Part shown: positions 49,224 to 57,192 of the stretch, piece by piece
Numbering within the stretch: the stretch's first letter is position 1
Layout of the letters: each line of letters starts with the position of its first letter
Assembly (NCBI RefSeq): GCF_000813745.1
Contig: NZ_JWLC01000019.1
Location: 1 to 64,000, forward strand
Source: Leisingera sp. ANG-M1
Lineage (GTDB): Bacteria; Pseudomonadota; Alphaproteobacteria; Rhodobacterales; Rhodobacteraceae
Direction of reading: 5' to 3'
DNA length: 64,000 nucleotides
The notes under the pieces: generated by a model
Seen by the model: the letters and a program-made list of their open reading frames with translations, nothing else
Database searches by the model: none
What the model was told of the DNA's origin: nothing
Made by a program: the position numbers and the translations under genes

Positions 49224-51604
49224 CATTCACCCTGGACGGGCGGGAAATGCAGGTCGAACCCGGCACCACCATTTTGCAGGCGGCGCGGTCGGTGGATATC
49301 GGTATTCCTACCTTCTGCTACCAGGAGCGGCTGTCGATCTCTGCCTCCTGCCGCATGTGCCTGGTTGAGATCGAAGGGAGGGGCAAGCTGGAACCCTCCT
49401 GCGCCACTGCGGTGGCTGAGGGCATGGTGGTGCACAGCCACTCGGACCGGGTGGTGGAGACCCGGGGCGACATGCTGGAAATTCTGCTGGCCAACCACCC
49501 GCTGGATTGCCCGGTCTGCGACAAGGGCGGCGAGTGCGAGCTGCAGGACACGGTGTTCGAATACGGCCGCGGCGACTCGCGCCTGCGCGATCCCAAGCGG
49601 GTTTTCCGCAATCGGGATATCGAGCTGAACCAAGTGATTGTTTTCAACGCCAACCGCTGCATCCAATGCCAGCGCTGCGTCCGTGTTTGCGAAGAGATCG
49701 TCGGTGACGTGGCATTGGGCACCGGCGAGCGGGGGCTGGATTCCGAGATTACCGGCACCGGCAACAGCCTGAAGGACTGCAGCCATTGCGGCAATTGCAT
49801 CGAGGTCTGCCCGGTCGGCGCGCTTATGAGCATTCCCTACCGTTACAAGGCCCGGCCCTGGGACCTGCAACGCACCGAGACCATCTGCGGCATGTGCGGC
49901 ACCGGTTGCAGCTTGACGGTGGAAACCCGCGATGGTGCCTTCAAACGGGTTAAAAGCCGGTTCGACACGGGGCTCAACGGTGAGCTTTTGTGTGCCAAGG
50001 GACGCTTTGGTTTCGATGCTATCGATGGCGGCAACCGCATACGGGAGCCGATGGTCCGAAGAAACGGCACCTTGGAGCCTGTAAGCTGGGATGCTGCGAT
50101 CCGCTTTTTGGCGGACAAAGTGCACGAAGTGCGCGGGAAAGGCAGAACAATCCGGGGCCAGATTTCGCCGCGCCAGCCCAATGAAACTGCCTTTCTGTTC
50201 CAGCGGCTGATGCGGCAGTGCTTCAAATCCAGTGAAATTCACTCCAGTTGCCGTTTTGCCGGACTCCGCACGCCGGCTGCTGTTGAGGCGCTGGCAGAGA
50301 CGGCAGGACGCTTGGCGTCCCGCAGCCCCCTTGAAACTGTTTTGCAGGCCGATTGCATTTTCCTGCTGGGGTCCAACGCGGCAGAGGAAAACCCGGTTAG
50401 CTCTTACTTGATCCGTGCCGCGGTGAGAGGTTCCTTCAACCGCTTGCTTGTTGCCTCATCCCGTCCCGGCAGCCTGGATAGCCTCGCTGCGGCCACTCTG
50501 CGTCTGCGGCCCGGGCATGAGTCACAGCTCCTTGCTGCGCTGACTGGGCAGGCTGGCGTGGCGGACCCGGCAATGGCGGAATTTTGTGCTGTTGCCGCCC
50601 CTGTTGTAACGCAGGCGGAGAGTATCGCTTTGCTAATCGGCACCGAGTTCCTGCGCACGGTTGAGGCTGCCGCTGTTTTACAGTGGGTTTCTGCCTCGGC
50701 TGCGCATTTTGCAGACCACGGAAAGAGGGTTCAGCTGCAGTTCCTGTTCGACCGCCCCAACCAGCTGGGCCTGTGGGAAATGGGCTGCTTGCCGGGGATC
50801 TTGCCGGGGTGGCGGCAAGAAGCGCAGAGGCCGCATTCCGCTGATGGCGGGCCTGGGCTGCACTATGTTCTCGGCGCGGATCCGGCCGCCTACCGGTCCG
50901 GGGGCTTTGCGCAGAATAATGACTGTTTGGTGGTGCATGCCGCGCACATGTCCCGAACCGCAGAGCACGCGGATGTGCTGTTGCCTGCCCCGGCATTCGG
51001 TGAAGAAGAAGGCACGTTCACCAGCAACGAAGGCCGGGTTCAGGAGATCCGTGCCATCCGGCCGCCGCGGTTCAGCGGGCCGGAGCCAGGGCAGGTGTTC
51101 GGGCTGATTGCTGGAGCGCTAGGACAGGATCTCGGGCCTTGCAAACCTGCACCGCTGGGAGCCGTCATTGCAGCGGAGATCCCTGGCTTCGGCGCGTTTG
51201 ATGCAGAGGGCGGAGCAGCAGTTTCAGGAGCCAAAAAAACAGGTCTTTTGCCGCCGGTTTCTACCACTGGTGGAAAGGCTGCCAGACAGCACTATCTGAT
51301 CACTGGTGATGGTTTGTTCCAATCAGGACAACTCTCGGGGCGTTCCCGATGCCTTTCCGGTTTGACTGGCGGTGCCTATGCCGAGCTTAACCCAGGCGAA
51401 GGCTGGGCCGGTCCGGAAGGGAGCTTGGTTCGGATTTCAGCGAACGGAGCGGGCTTTACTGTGCCGCTGAAGGTGAATCCGGGTTTCGGCGATGGCGCGG
51501 TCTTTATCCCGGAGTGGTATCTGGCCCGGCATGCTGGCTGCGTTGGAGCCGGTGCGGAGTATCCGGTCACCGTTGAAGTGGAACTGATCAGCCCGGAAGG
51601 ATAA
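49217..51604 (+). CDS. nuoG: NADH-quinone oxidoreductase subunit G, FDH-alpha-like iron-sulfur array
   Basis: The 795-residue protein has a [2Fe-2S] motif (Cys34, Cys45, Cys48, Cys62), an N5-type motif (His94, Cys98, Cys101, Cys107), two complete ferredoxin motifs (Cys148-151-154-158 and Cys188-191-194-198), an N7-type motif (Cys224, Cys227, Cys231, and Cys259 after 27 residues), and a molybdopterin-oxidoreductase-like C-terminal domain. Canonical NuoG has only four of these eight ferredoxin cysteines; the full set recalls FdsA and iron hydrogenases. The Cys/Sec-His pair of formate dehydrogenases is not recognisable (near residue 345 the text reads S-S-C-R-F-A-G), so formate oxidation is unlikely. 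From about residue 265 codon third positions become visibly less GC-rich. Confidence 0.9.
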   Translation: MVTFTLDGREMQVEPGTTILQAARSVDIGIPTFCYQERLSISASCRMCLVEIEGRGKLEPSCATAVAEGMVVHSHSDRVVETRGDMLEILLANHPLDCPVCDKGGECELQDTVFEYGRGDSRLRDPKRVFRNRDIELNQVIVFNANRCIQCQRCVRVCEEIVGDVALGTGERGLDSEITGTGNSLKDCSHCGNCIEVCPVGALMSIPYRYKARPWDLQRTETICGMCGTGCSLTVETRDGAFKRVKSRFDTGLNGELLCAKGRFGFDAIDGGNRIREPMVRRNGTLEPVSWDAAIRFLADKVHEVRGKGRTIRGQISPRQPNETAFLFQRLMRQCFKSSEIHSSCRFAGLRTPAAVEALAETAGRLASRSPLETVLQADCIFLLGSNAAEENPVSSYLIRAAVRGSFNRLLVASSRPGSLDSLAAATLRLRPGHESQLLAALTGQAGVADPAMAEFCAVAAPVVTQAESIALLIGTEFLRTVEAAAVLQWVSASAAHFADHGKRVQLQFLFDRPNQLGLWEMGCLPGILPGWRQEAQRPHSADGGPGLHYVLGADPAAYRSGGFAQNNDCLVVHAAHMSRTAEHADVLLPAPAFGEEEGTFTSNEGRVQEIRAIRPPRFSGPEPGQVFGLIAGALGQDLGPCKPAPLGAVIAAEIPGFGAFDAEGGAAVSGAKKTGLLPPVSTTGGKAARQHYLITGDGLFQSGQLSGRSRCLSGLTGGAYAELNPGEGWAGPEGSLVRISANGAGFTVPLKVNPGFGDGAVFIPEWYLARHAGCVGAGAEYPVTVEVELISPEG

Positions 51605-51698
51605 CCAGTGGCACTGCCTCCGGGCCCCTGCTGGTTTGCAATGCAGGAGCGGAACAACAGCCCCTGCCGCCTCTGAAACCTGACGAGGAGCACCTGCT

Positions 51699-52598
51699 GT
51701 GAAGACCAATGCCCGCAACGTCATTGTGCTTGGCGGTACTGGATTTCTTGGCAGGCGGCTGGTCAGCCGCCTCGCAGAGCGCGGCTGCCGGGTCAGTGTT
51801 GGAACCCGGTTTCCCGGGGCCGCTGCCCGCAGCCGCCGCTGGGGCGGGGGTGTGAATTTGGTCCGGACCAACCTGAAGAACCGCAGCGCATTGGCCAGGG
51901 TGCTGGCAGGCTGCAGCGCGGTGGTCAATTGCATCGGCTATTACGCCGAGACCCGCGGCGAAAGCTTCCAGGACGTTCACTCCGAGGCCGCCCGCAGGAT
52001 TGCCCGTTTGGTTCGGGAAAACGGAGACCAGCGCCTCATCCATATTTCCGGGATCGGGGCCAGCCTGAGTTCACCCTCAGCCTATGTCCGGGCCCGTGCA
52101 GAAGGCGAGGCCGCGGTGCGCACTGCTTGCCCGGGCGCGGTTGTCCTGCGGCCCAGTGTGATGTTCAGCCGCAACGGCGCCTTCTTTGGCGATCTGCAAA
52201 AGATCGCGGCACGGCTGCCGGTCATTCCATTGTTTGGCATGGGCCGCACGCGGCTGCAGCCGGTTTGGGTCGAGGACGTCGCCGAAGCAGTTTGCCGTAT
52301 TCTTGATGGCGGCCGCGTCGGCCGGAAAGTGATCGAGTTGGGCGGGCCTGATATCTTTACCTACCGGGAGATACTGCAGCGCCTGATTGTCCGCAGCGGC
52401 CGCCGCCGCTTGCTTTTGCCGCTACCCTTTGCGCTGTGGCGGATTGCGGCGGCGCTGCTCTCTCCGCTGCCGCAGCCACCGGTAACGCAGGCACAGATCG
52501 CTTTGATGCAGCGGGACAATATTGCCGGTGCCACCGCCGCGGGGTTTGCCGACCTCGGGATGGAGCCGCAGTCGGCAATCGCCATGGGATTGGTTTAG
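51699..52598 (+). CDS. NAD(P)-binding complex I accessory protein, NDUFA9-like
   Basis: The 299-residue protein is an atypical short-chain dehydrogenase/epimerase with the nucleotide motif G-G-T-G-F-L-G at residues 12-18. L-R-P-S-V-M-F, the Q-P-V-W-V-E-D-V-A motif and overall pattern match the NDUFA9-like family, whose mitochondrial member is a structural NADPH-binding subunit of complex I. The catalytic Y-x-x-x-K of active enzymes is not obvious (A-Y-V-R-A-R-A lies in that region). The GTG start follows ACGAGGAG at 51683-51690. It is the last gene of the complex I operon, 94 bp after nuoG. Confidence 0.85.
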   Translation: MKTNARNVIVLGGTGFLGRRLVSRLAERGCRVSVGTRFPGAAARSRRWGGGVNLVRTNLKNRSALARVLAGCSAVVNCIGYYAETRGESFQDVHSEAARRIARLVRENGDQRLIHISGIGASLSSPSAYVRARAEGEAAVRTACPGAVVLRPSVMFSRNGAFFGDLQKIAARLPVIPLFGMGRTRLQPVWVEDVAEAVCRILDGGRVGRKVIELGGPDIFTYREILQRLIVRSGRRRLLLPLPFALWRIAAALLSPLPQPPVTQAQIALMQRDNIAGATAAGFADLGMEPQSAIAMGLV

Positions 52599-52622
52599 AG
52601 GGAGCAGAGCCCACCGCGAAGC

Positions 52623-52653
52623 GCCCGCACCGGAAGCCATTTCCGGTGCGGGC
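52623..52653. terminator. Hairpin between convergent genes
   Basis: A perfect 13-bp stem (52623-52635 with 52641-52653) with a 5-nt loop sits between the converging NDUFA9-like and molybdenum hydroxylase genes. Neither side has a clear T-tract, so it may block transcription only partly or rely on Rho. Confidence 0.6.
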
Positions 52654-52659
52654 ACGGGA

Positions 52660-54837
52660 TCAAGCGAAGCTGATGCCGCTGTTGATCATCGGAAGTTCGG
52701 TCACCCGCGGACCGGAGACGGCAATGGCATTGGCCAGTGCCGGAGCTGAGGGCGGGGTGCCGGGCTCGCCGACACCGGAGGGCGCCTCGGCGGAGGGCAC
52801 GATATGCACCTCGATGGCGTTGATGTCGCCGATCCGAAGCGGCTCGTAGTCAGGGAAGTTGAACTGGTCGACAACACCATCCGTCAGGGTGATCTCATTG
52901 CGCATCACATGGCCGATGCCGTAGCCAATACCGCCTTCCATCTGCGCCTTGACCACATCCGGGTTGACGGCAAGGCCGCAATCCACGGCACAGGTGACCT
53001 TCTCGACCTGCACCCCGTCATCCGCATTTCCAGAGATCTCAACCACCTCAGCCACATAGCTGCCAAAGCTCTTGTGCACGGCGATGCCCTGGCTGCGGCC
53101 TTCGGGCGCGCTGCCCCAGTTGCCCTTGTCCGCAGCGAGCTTCAGTACACCGGCCAGACGCTCTTGGTCCTTGCCGCCGCCTTCCAGCAGCGCTAGGCGG
53201 AATTCCACCGGATCGCGGCCAGCCGCGCGGGCGGCTTCGTCCATCATGGTTTCCATCACATAGGCCGTGTGGGTATGCCCGACCGAGCGCCACCACAGAA
53301 CGTTGGTGGCCTTGGCCACATCGGAGAGGCCGACGAATTGCCCCTGGATCTGGTACAGGCCGTCCGGCACGCCTTCGACCGAGGTGTGATCGACCCCGTT
53401 GTGCACCAGCATCGGTTCAAAGAAGGTGCCTTTTATGATCGACTGCGCGGCGATGCGATGGTCCCATCCGGTGATGTTGCCACCGGCATCCAGCCCCACG
53501 CGCACCTTATGTGCCACTGCCGGGCGGTAGTAGCCGCCGGTGATGTCATCTTCACGCGACCAGACCAGTTTCACCGGGCGCGAGCGGTCAGTGAGGACAA
53601 AGGCCAGCGCTGCCTCGACCTGGTAGTCCGCGGTCGGGGTGGCGCGGCGGCCAAAGGAGCCGCCAGCCAGCATCGTGTTGATGCGGATCTTCTCCATCGG
53701 CAGCTGGAAGATCTCGGCCAGGGCCATATGCGGGCCGGTCGGGATCTGGGCGCCGTCGTGCAGGGTGATGCCGCCGTCCTCATTGGCCTCGATGGTGCAG
53801 GTGAGCGGCTCCATCGGCGCGTGTGCCAGCAGCGGGAAGTAGAAGGTCTGCTCGACCACTTTCTCCGCACCGTCAATCAGGGCGGCGGTGGCGGCCGGGT
53901 CGGCGCCATTGACGTTGTATTCCGGGTCGCTGTTCACCGCGTTCAGCAGTTGCTCTCGGATCTGGTCCGAGCTGCGGTTTTCGGCATTAGATAGATCCCA
54001 ATCCACGGTGACCGCTTCGCGCGCCTGGAACGCGGCCCAGGTGTTTTCGGCGTACACCGCAACGCCCGCCTTGTTGGGCAGAACCGCGGCGCGGATGTAG
54101 CCTTTGACCTCCTTGGCGTCCGTATCGTCGAACCCGGCAGCCAGCCCGCCCATGCGCGGGCTGCGGGCAATGACTGCCACCATTTGGTTCGGCAGATGCA
54201 GGTCCATGGCATATTTCGCTGTGCCGTTGGTCTTGGGCAGAGAGTCCTTGCGCTTGACCTTGGCGTTGCCGATCAGGCGGAACTCGCTGGGGTCTTTCAG
54301 TCGCGGCTCGGCCGGAGCCTCCATCTGCGCGGCGGCGCCGACGAAATCCGCAATTGGCGCCTGCTGGCCTGCGCCTTTGATGATACCGTCTTCGATGGAC
54401 AATGTGCTGACGTCTGCGCCCCAGGCCTCAGCCGCGGCCTTGATCAGCATCTCGCGGGCGGCGGCACCGGCCTGGCGGTACTGCATGAAGGAGTTGGCCA
54501 TCGCGGTGGAGCCGCCGGTGCCCTGGAACTGGCCAAACGCCAGGTTAGCATAGCGCGAGGGGTCGGAGGGGGCGAATTCGTACTGTATGTCTTCCATCGA
54601 GACGCCAAGTTCTTCGGCGATCAGAGTGGTGAGGCCGGTGGCCGGGCCCTGGCCCTTCTCGAAGTGCTTGACGATGGCGGTGACGGTGCCGTCGGCGTCG
54701 ATCCTTACGAAGGGGTTCAGCTGTGCAGGCGCAGAGCCAGCGGCCAGAGCGCCATCCGGGCGGGCACCGACATACAGTACGGCAGCAGCGGCAGCGGCGG
54801 ATTTCAGGAAGCCGCGGCGGGAGGTGTTCAGGGTCAT
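52660..54837 (-). CDS. Molybdopterin-binding subunit of a xanthine oxidase family enzyme (IorB-like), Tat-exported
   Basis: The 725-residue protein begins with a twin-arginine signal (S-R-R-G-F-L-K at residues 6-12, then an Ala-rich core), so it is probably periplasmic. Motifs G-G-S-F-G-R-R and A-H-A-P-M-E-P-L and the C-terminal G-E-P-G-T-P-P-S-A-P (with the active-site Glu) match isoquinoline 1-oxidoreductase beta-type and related aldehyde dehydrogenase subunits. Such enzymes hydroxylate N-heterocycles or oxidise aldehydes. GGGAGG lies upstream of the ATG. The electron-transfer subunit gene follows the same direction just upstream; no cytochrome c or XdhC-like maturation gene is adjacent. 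Confidence 0.9.
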   Translation of the reverse strand: MTLNTSRRGFLKSAAAAAAVLYVGARPDGALAAGSAPAQLNPFVRIDADGTVTAIVKHFEKGQGPATGLTTLIAEELGVSMEDIQYEFAPSDPSRYANLAFGQFQGTGGSTAMANSFMQYRQAGAAAREMLIKAAAEAWGADVSTLSIEDGIIKGAGQQAPIADFVGAAAQMEAPAEPRLKDPSEFRLIGNAKVKRKDSLPKTNGTAKYAMDLHLPNQMVAVIARSPRMGGLAAGFDDTDAKEVKGYIRAAVLPNKAGVAVYAENTWAAFQAREAVTVDWDLSNAENRSSDQIREQLLNAVNSDPEYNVNGADPAATAALIDGAEKVVEQTFYFPLLAHAPMEPLTCTIEANEDGGITLHDGAQIPTGPHMALAEIFQLPMEKIRINTMLAGGSFGRRATPTADYQVEAALAFVLTDRSRPVKLVWSREDDITGGYYRPAVAHKVRVGLDAGGNITGWDHRIAAQSIIKGTFFEPMLVHNGVDHTSVEGVPDGLYQIQGQFVGLSDVAKATNVLWWRSVGHTHTAYVMETMMDEAARAAGRDPVEFRLALLEGGGKDQERLAGVLKLAADKGNWGSAPEGRSQGIAVHKSFGSYVAEVVEISGNADDGVQVEKVTCAVDCGLAVNPDVVKAQMEGGIGYGIGHVMRNEITLTDGVVDQFNFPDYEPLRIGDINAIEVHIVPSAEAPSGVGEPGTPPSAPALANAIAVSGPRVTELPMINSGISFA

Positions 54838-54838
54838 A

Positions 54839-55300
54839 TCAGGCCTCCATCATGTCGGATGCGCGCAGGATCGCGGAGCGGATGCGCTGGTAGGTGGCGC
54901 AGCGGCAGGCGTTGCCGTTCATGTAATCGTCGATCTCTTCAACGGTTGGCTTGGGGTTCTCGCTCAAGAGTCCCACCGCGGACATGATCTGGCCCGACTG
55001 GCAGTAGCCGCATTGCACCACGTCCAGCTCTACCCAGGCGGCCTGCACCGCTTGCGCGGCCTTGGAGTTCAGCCCTTCGATGGTGGTGATTTCCGCACCT
55101 TCGGCGTCTTCGATATAGGTCTGGCAGGAGCGTACCGGCTCGCCGTCCAGATGCACCGTGCAGGCGCCGCAGGCAGCGACGCCGCAGCCGAATTTGGTGC
55201 CGGTCAGTTTCAGTTCATCCCGGATCACCCACAGCAGCGGGGTTCCGGGTTCGGCTTCGACCTCATGTGTCTGGCCGTTGAGTTTCAGTGAAAGTGCCAT
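54839..55300 (-). CDS. [2Fe-2S] subunit of the molybdenum hydroxylase (IorA-like)
   Basis: The 153-residue protein carries two [2Fe-2S] motifs: plant-type Cys39, Cys44, Cys47, Cys59 and C-terminal Cys97, Cys100, Cys132, Cys134, as in the small subunits of xanthine oxidase family enzymes. It transfers electrons from the molybdenum centre. The start at 55300 is preceded by GGGGAGG; the longer frame to 55429 is not supported. It ends 1 bp before the large subunit start, so the two are coupled. Confidence 0.93.
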   Translation of the reverse strand: MALSLKLNGQTHEVEAEPGTPLLWVIRDELKLTGTKFGCGVAACGACTVHLDGEPVRSCQTYIEDAEGAEITTIEGLNSKAAQAVQAAWVELDVVQCGYCQSGQIMSAVGLLSENPKPTVEEIDDYMNGNACRCATYQRIRSAILRASDMMEA

Positions 55301-55335
55301 GGCTGTGGGGCCTCCCCTTGGCTGGAAGTTCTGGT

Positions 55336-56175
55336 TCAGGATTGTTCGAATTTGGCGAAGGCATCGGCGTAATCGGGATGCCAGCGCGACAAGGCCGGGC
55401 GGTTTTCTAAGACATCGCCCAAGGCCCATGTGACCCGGCGCCGGTCGCGCTCGGGTGTGACGTCATTGTCCGGGCAGAGAATATAGAAATCACCTGCCGC
55501 CATCCGGGTGAGAAGGTGATCGACGGTCTGGTCGGAAGTCCAAGCAGCGGCGGGTTTTTCCGGAATATGGCGGGCCACCATGCCGGTATATGTGAAGCCG
55601 GGCACAAACAGATGCGCCGAGATGGGTGCCCCTGCCTGGCGCAGGTCATGGGCCAGCATCTCGGTCAGCACCTTCACACCAGCTTTTGAGACATTGTAGC
55701 CGGGGTTGCCTGGCGGGGTGGTGATGCCCTGTTTCGAGCCGGTGTTGATCACCGCGGCGGGCCGCTCGGCGGCGATCATCCGCGGCAGGAAGGCCTGTAC
55801 TCCGTTCAGCACGCCGAACAGGTTCACCTCGATCATCGCGCGCCAGGCGTCTGGCTCCTCCCAGCTGCCGGACGGGCGGCCGATACCTGCGTTGTTCATC
55901 AACACCGCGACCTCGCCGGTATCAAAGGCTGCATCGGCCAGCGCTTGAACCGCTGTTGCATCGCTGACGTCTGTCGGCACCGCAAGAACTGGCGCGCCAG
56001 GCTGGGCAATAGCGCGCAGTTTCTCTGCGGCCTGCGCCAAAGCCTCGCTCGGGAGATCAGCCAGAACGATACCGAGACCGCCTTGTGCAAACCGTTCGGC
56101 GGCGGCATAGCCGACACCGCTGGCGCCGCCGGTTACAACCGCTAGTCCGCCTGCTGCAAGTGCTTGTCCGTACAT
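55336..56175 (-). CDS. Short-chain dehydrogenase/reductase 1
   Basis: The 279-residue protein is a classical SDR with T-G-G-A-S-G-V-G at residues 15-22, N-N-A-G at 94-97, and the active-site set Ser147, Tyr160, Lys164 (G-Y-N-V-S-K). It oxidises or reduces a carbonyl/alcohol with NAD(P)(H). GGGAGGGAAAG precedes the ATG. It lies between the molybdenum hydroxylase genes and a second SDR gene on the same strand; all four may form one operon responding to the divergent AraC-type regulator. Confidence 0.9.
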   Translation of the reverse strand: MYGQALAAGGLAVVTGGASGVGYAAAERFAQGGLGIVLADLPSEALAQAAEKLRAIAQPGAPVLAVPTDVSDATAVQALADAAFDTGEVAVLMNNAGIGRPSGSWEEPDAWRAMIEVNLFGVLNGVQAFLPRMIAAERPAAVINTGSKQGITTPPGNPGYNVSKAGVKVLTEMLAHDLRQAGAPISAHLFVPGFTYTGMVARHIPEKPAAAWTSDQTVDHLLTRMAAGDFYILCPDNDVTPERDRRRVTWALGDVLENRPALSRWHPDYADAFAKFEQS

Positions 56176-56213
56176 AGCTTTCCCTCCCAGATTTGGATTG
56201 TGAGCAGGAGCGG

Positions 56214-57029
56214 TTACAGCCCCATGCCTGCCTTGATCCCGCCGATGAAGGTCTCGTCATCATGCGCTTCGCGGGCACTCAGCAGTGCCTCGGCATCCGC
56301 TCCGGCACGGTAGCGCAGCCGGGATGTGCCGTCGGTCACGGCGGTGCGGATCACCTCTGCAACCAGTTCAGGCTCAGAGGCCTGCGCGCCGAATGTGCCC
56401 ATAGCAGCCTGCATCCCGGCCACGACAGGCATGTATTCTGGCATGCTCTCATCCACGGCAAAGTCAAAGGAACGGCCGCCGAAATCAGTATTGATCATGC
56501 CCGGCTCGACGATCTTGACCTTCACACCGCACGCTTCGAGCTCGTAATGCAGAGCTTCGGACAAGCCTTCGACTGCGAACTTAGTGCCATGATACAGCGT
56601 GCCCAGCGGAAAGGTCATTTGCCCGCCGATAGAAGAGACATTGACGATAATGCCGGATTTCTGAGCCCGCATATGCGGCAGCACCGCTTTGGTCACCGCC
56701 AGAAGGCCGATCACATTGGTGTCGAACTGGCGTTCGATCCGCTCCATCGGGAAAGCCTCCAGCGGGCCATAGGCGCCATAGCCAGCATTGTTCAGCAGCA
56801 CGTCGATTTGCCCGAAAGCGCTCAGCGACTTGTTCACGGCATCCGCGATGGTGTCCGGCTTGGTCACATCCAGCGCCGTCACCAGGACATTGGCCCGCTC
56901 CGCCAGATCCCCGGCATCTGCAGGATTGCGCATCGTGGCAATGACATTCCAGCCGTCTTCGGCAAACAAGCGGGCCGTGGCTTTGCCGATCCCTGAAGAG
57001 GCCCCGGTGATAAGAATGGTCTGCGGCAT
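56214..57029 (-). CDS. Short-chain dehydrogenase/reductase 2
   Basis: The 271-residue protein is a classical SDR with T-G-A-S-S-G-I-G at residues 8-15, N-N-A-G at 80-83, and active-site Ser132/Ser133, Tyr146 and Lys150. The closest recognisable group is the oxidoreductases often found next to AraC-type regulators. It is the first gene of the leftward block and diverges from the AraC-type regulator gene, with direct repeats in the shared upstream region. Confidence 0.9.
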   Translation of the reverse strand: MPQTILITGASSGIGKATARLFAEDGWNVIATMRNPADAGDLAERANVLVTALDVTKPDTIADAVNKSLSAFGQIDVLLNNAGYGAYGPLEAFPMERIERQFDTNVIGLLAVTKAVLPHMRAQKSGIIVNVSSIGGQMTFPLGTLYHGTKFAVEGLSEALHYELEACGVKVKIVEPGMINTDFGGRSFDFAVDESMPEYMPVVAGMQAAMGTFGAQASEPELVAEVIRTAVTDGTSRLRYRAGADAEALLSAREAHDDETFIGGIKAGMGL

Positions 57030-57087
57030 TTCTCAGCTCCAGCAATTCGGTTGCCACCAAGGTAGAGCGGACGCTGCTGTTCCCCGT

Positions 57088-57123
57088 GCCCGATCCTCCG
57101 GATGATCTGCCTGATCCTCCGAA
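57088..57123 (+). promoter_or_regulatory. Direct repeats GCCYGATCCTCCGRA, 21 bp apart (AraC-type operator)
   Basis: The 15-bp units at 57088-57102 and 57109-57123 agree at 13 positions and repeat with a 21-bp period, two helical turns, the normal layout for AraC-family sites. They lie in the 163-bp divergent region between the SDR block and the AraC-type gene, nearer to the SDR start. Confidence 0.6.
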
Positions 57124-57192
57124 GCTTCGGGATTTGAGGTTCTGTGCCGCCGTCGCAGCGACTATAAATCAAGGGCAACAGGAGGAACGCCC

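Noticed and set aside
49217-51604. Annotation of nuoG as a formate dehydrogenase alpha subunit
   Set aside because: The catalytic Cys/Sec-His pair is not recognisable and the gene sits within a complete complex I operon with the usual overlaps.
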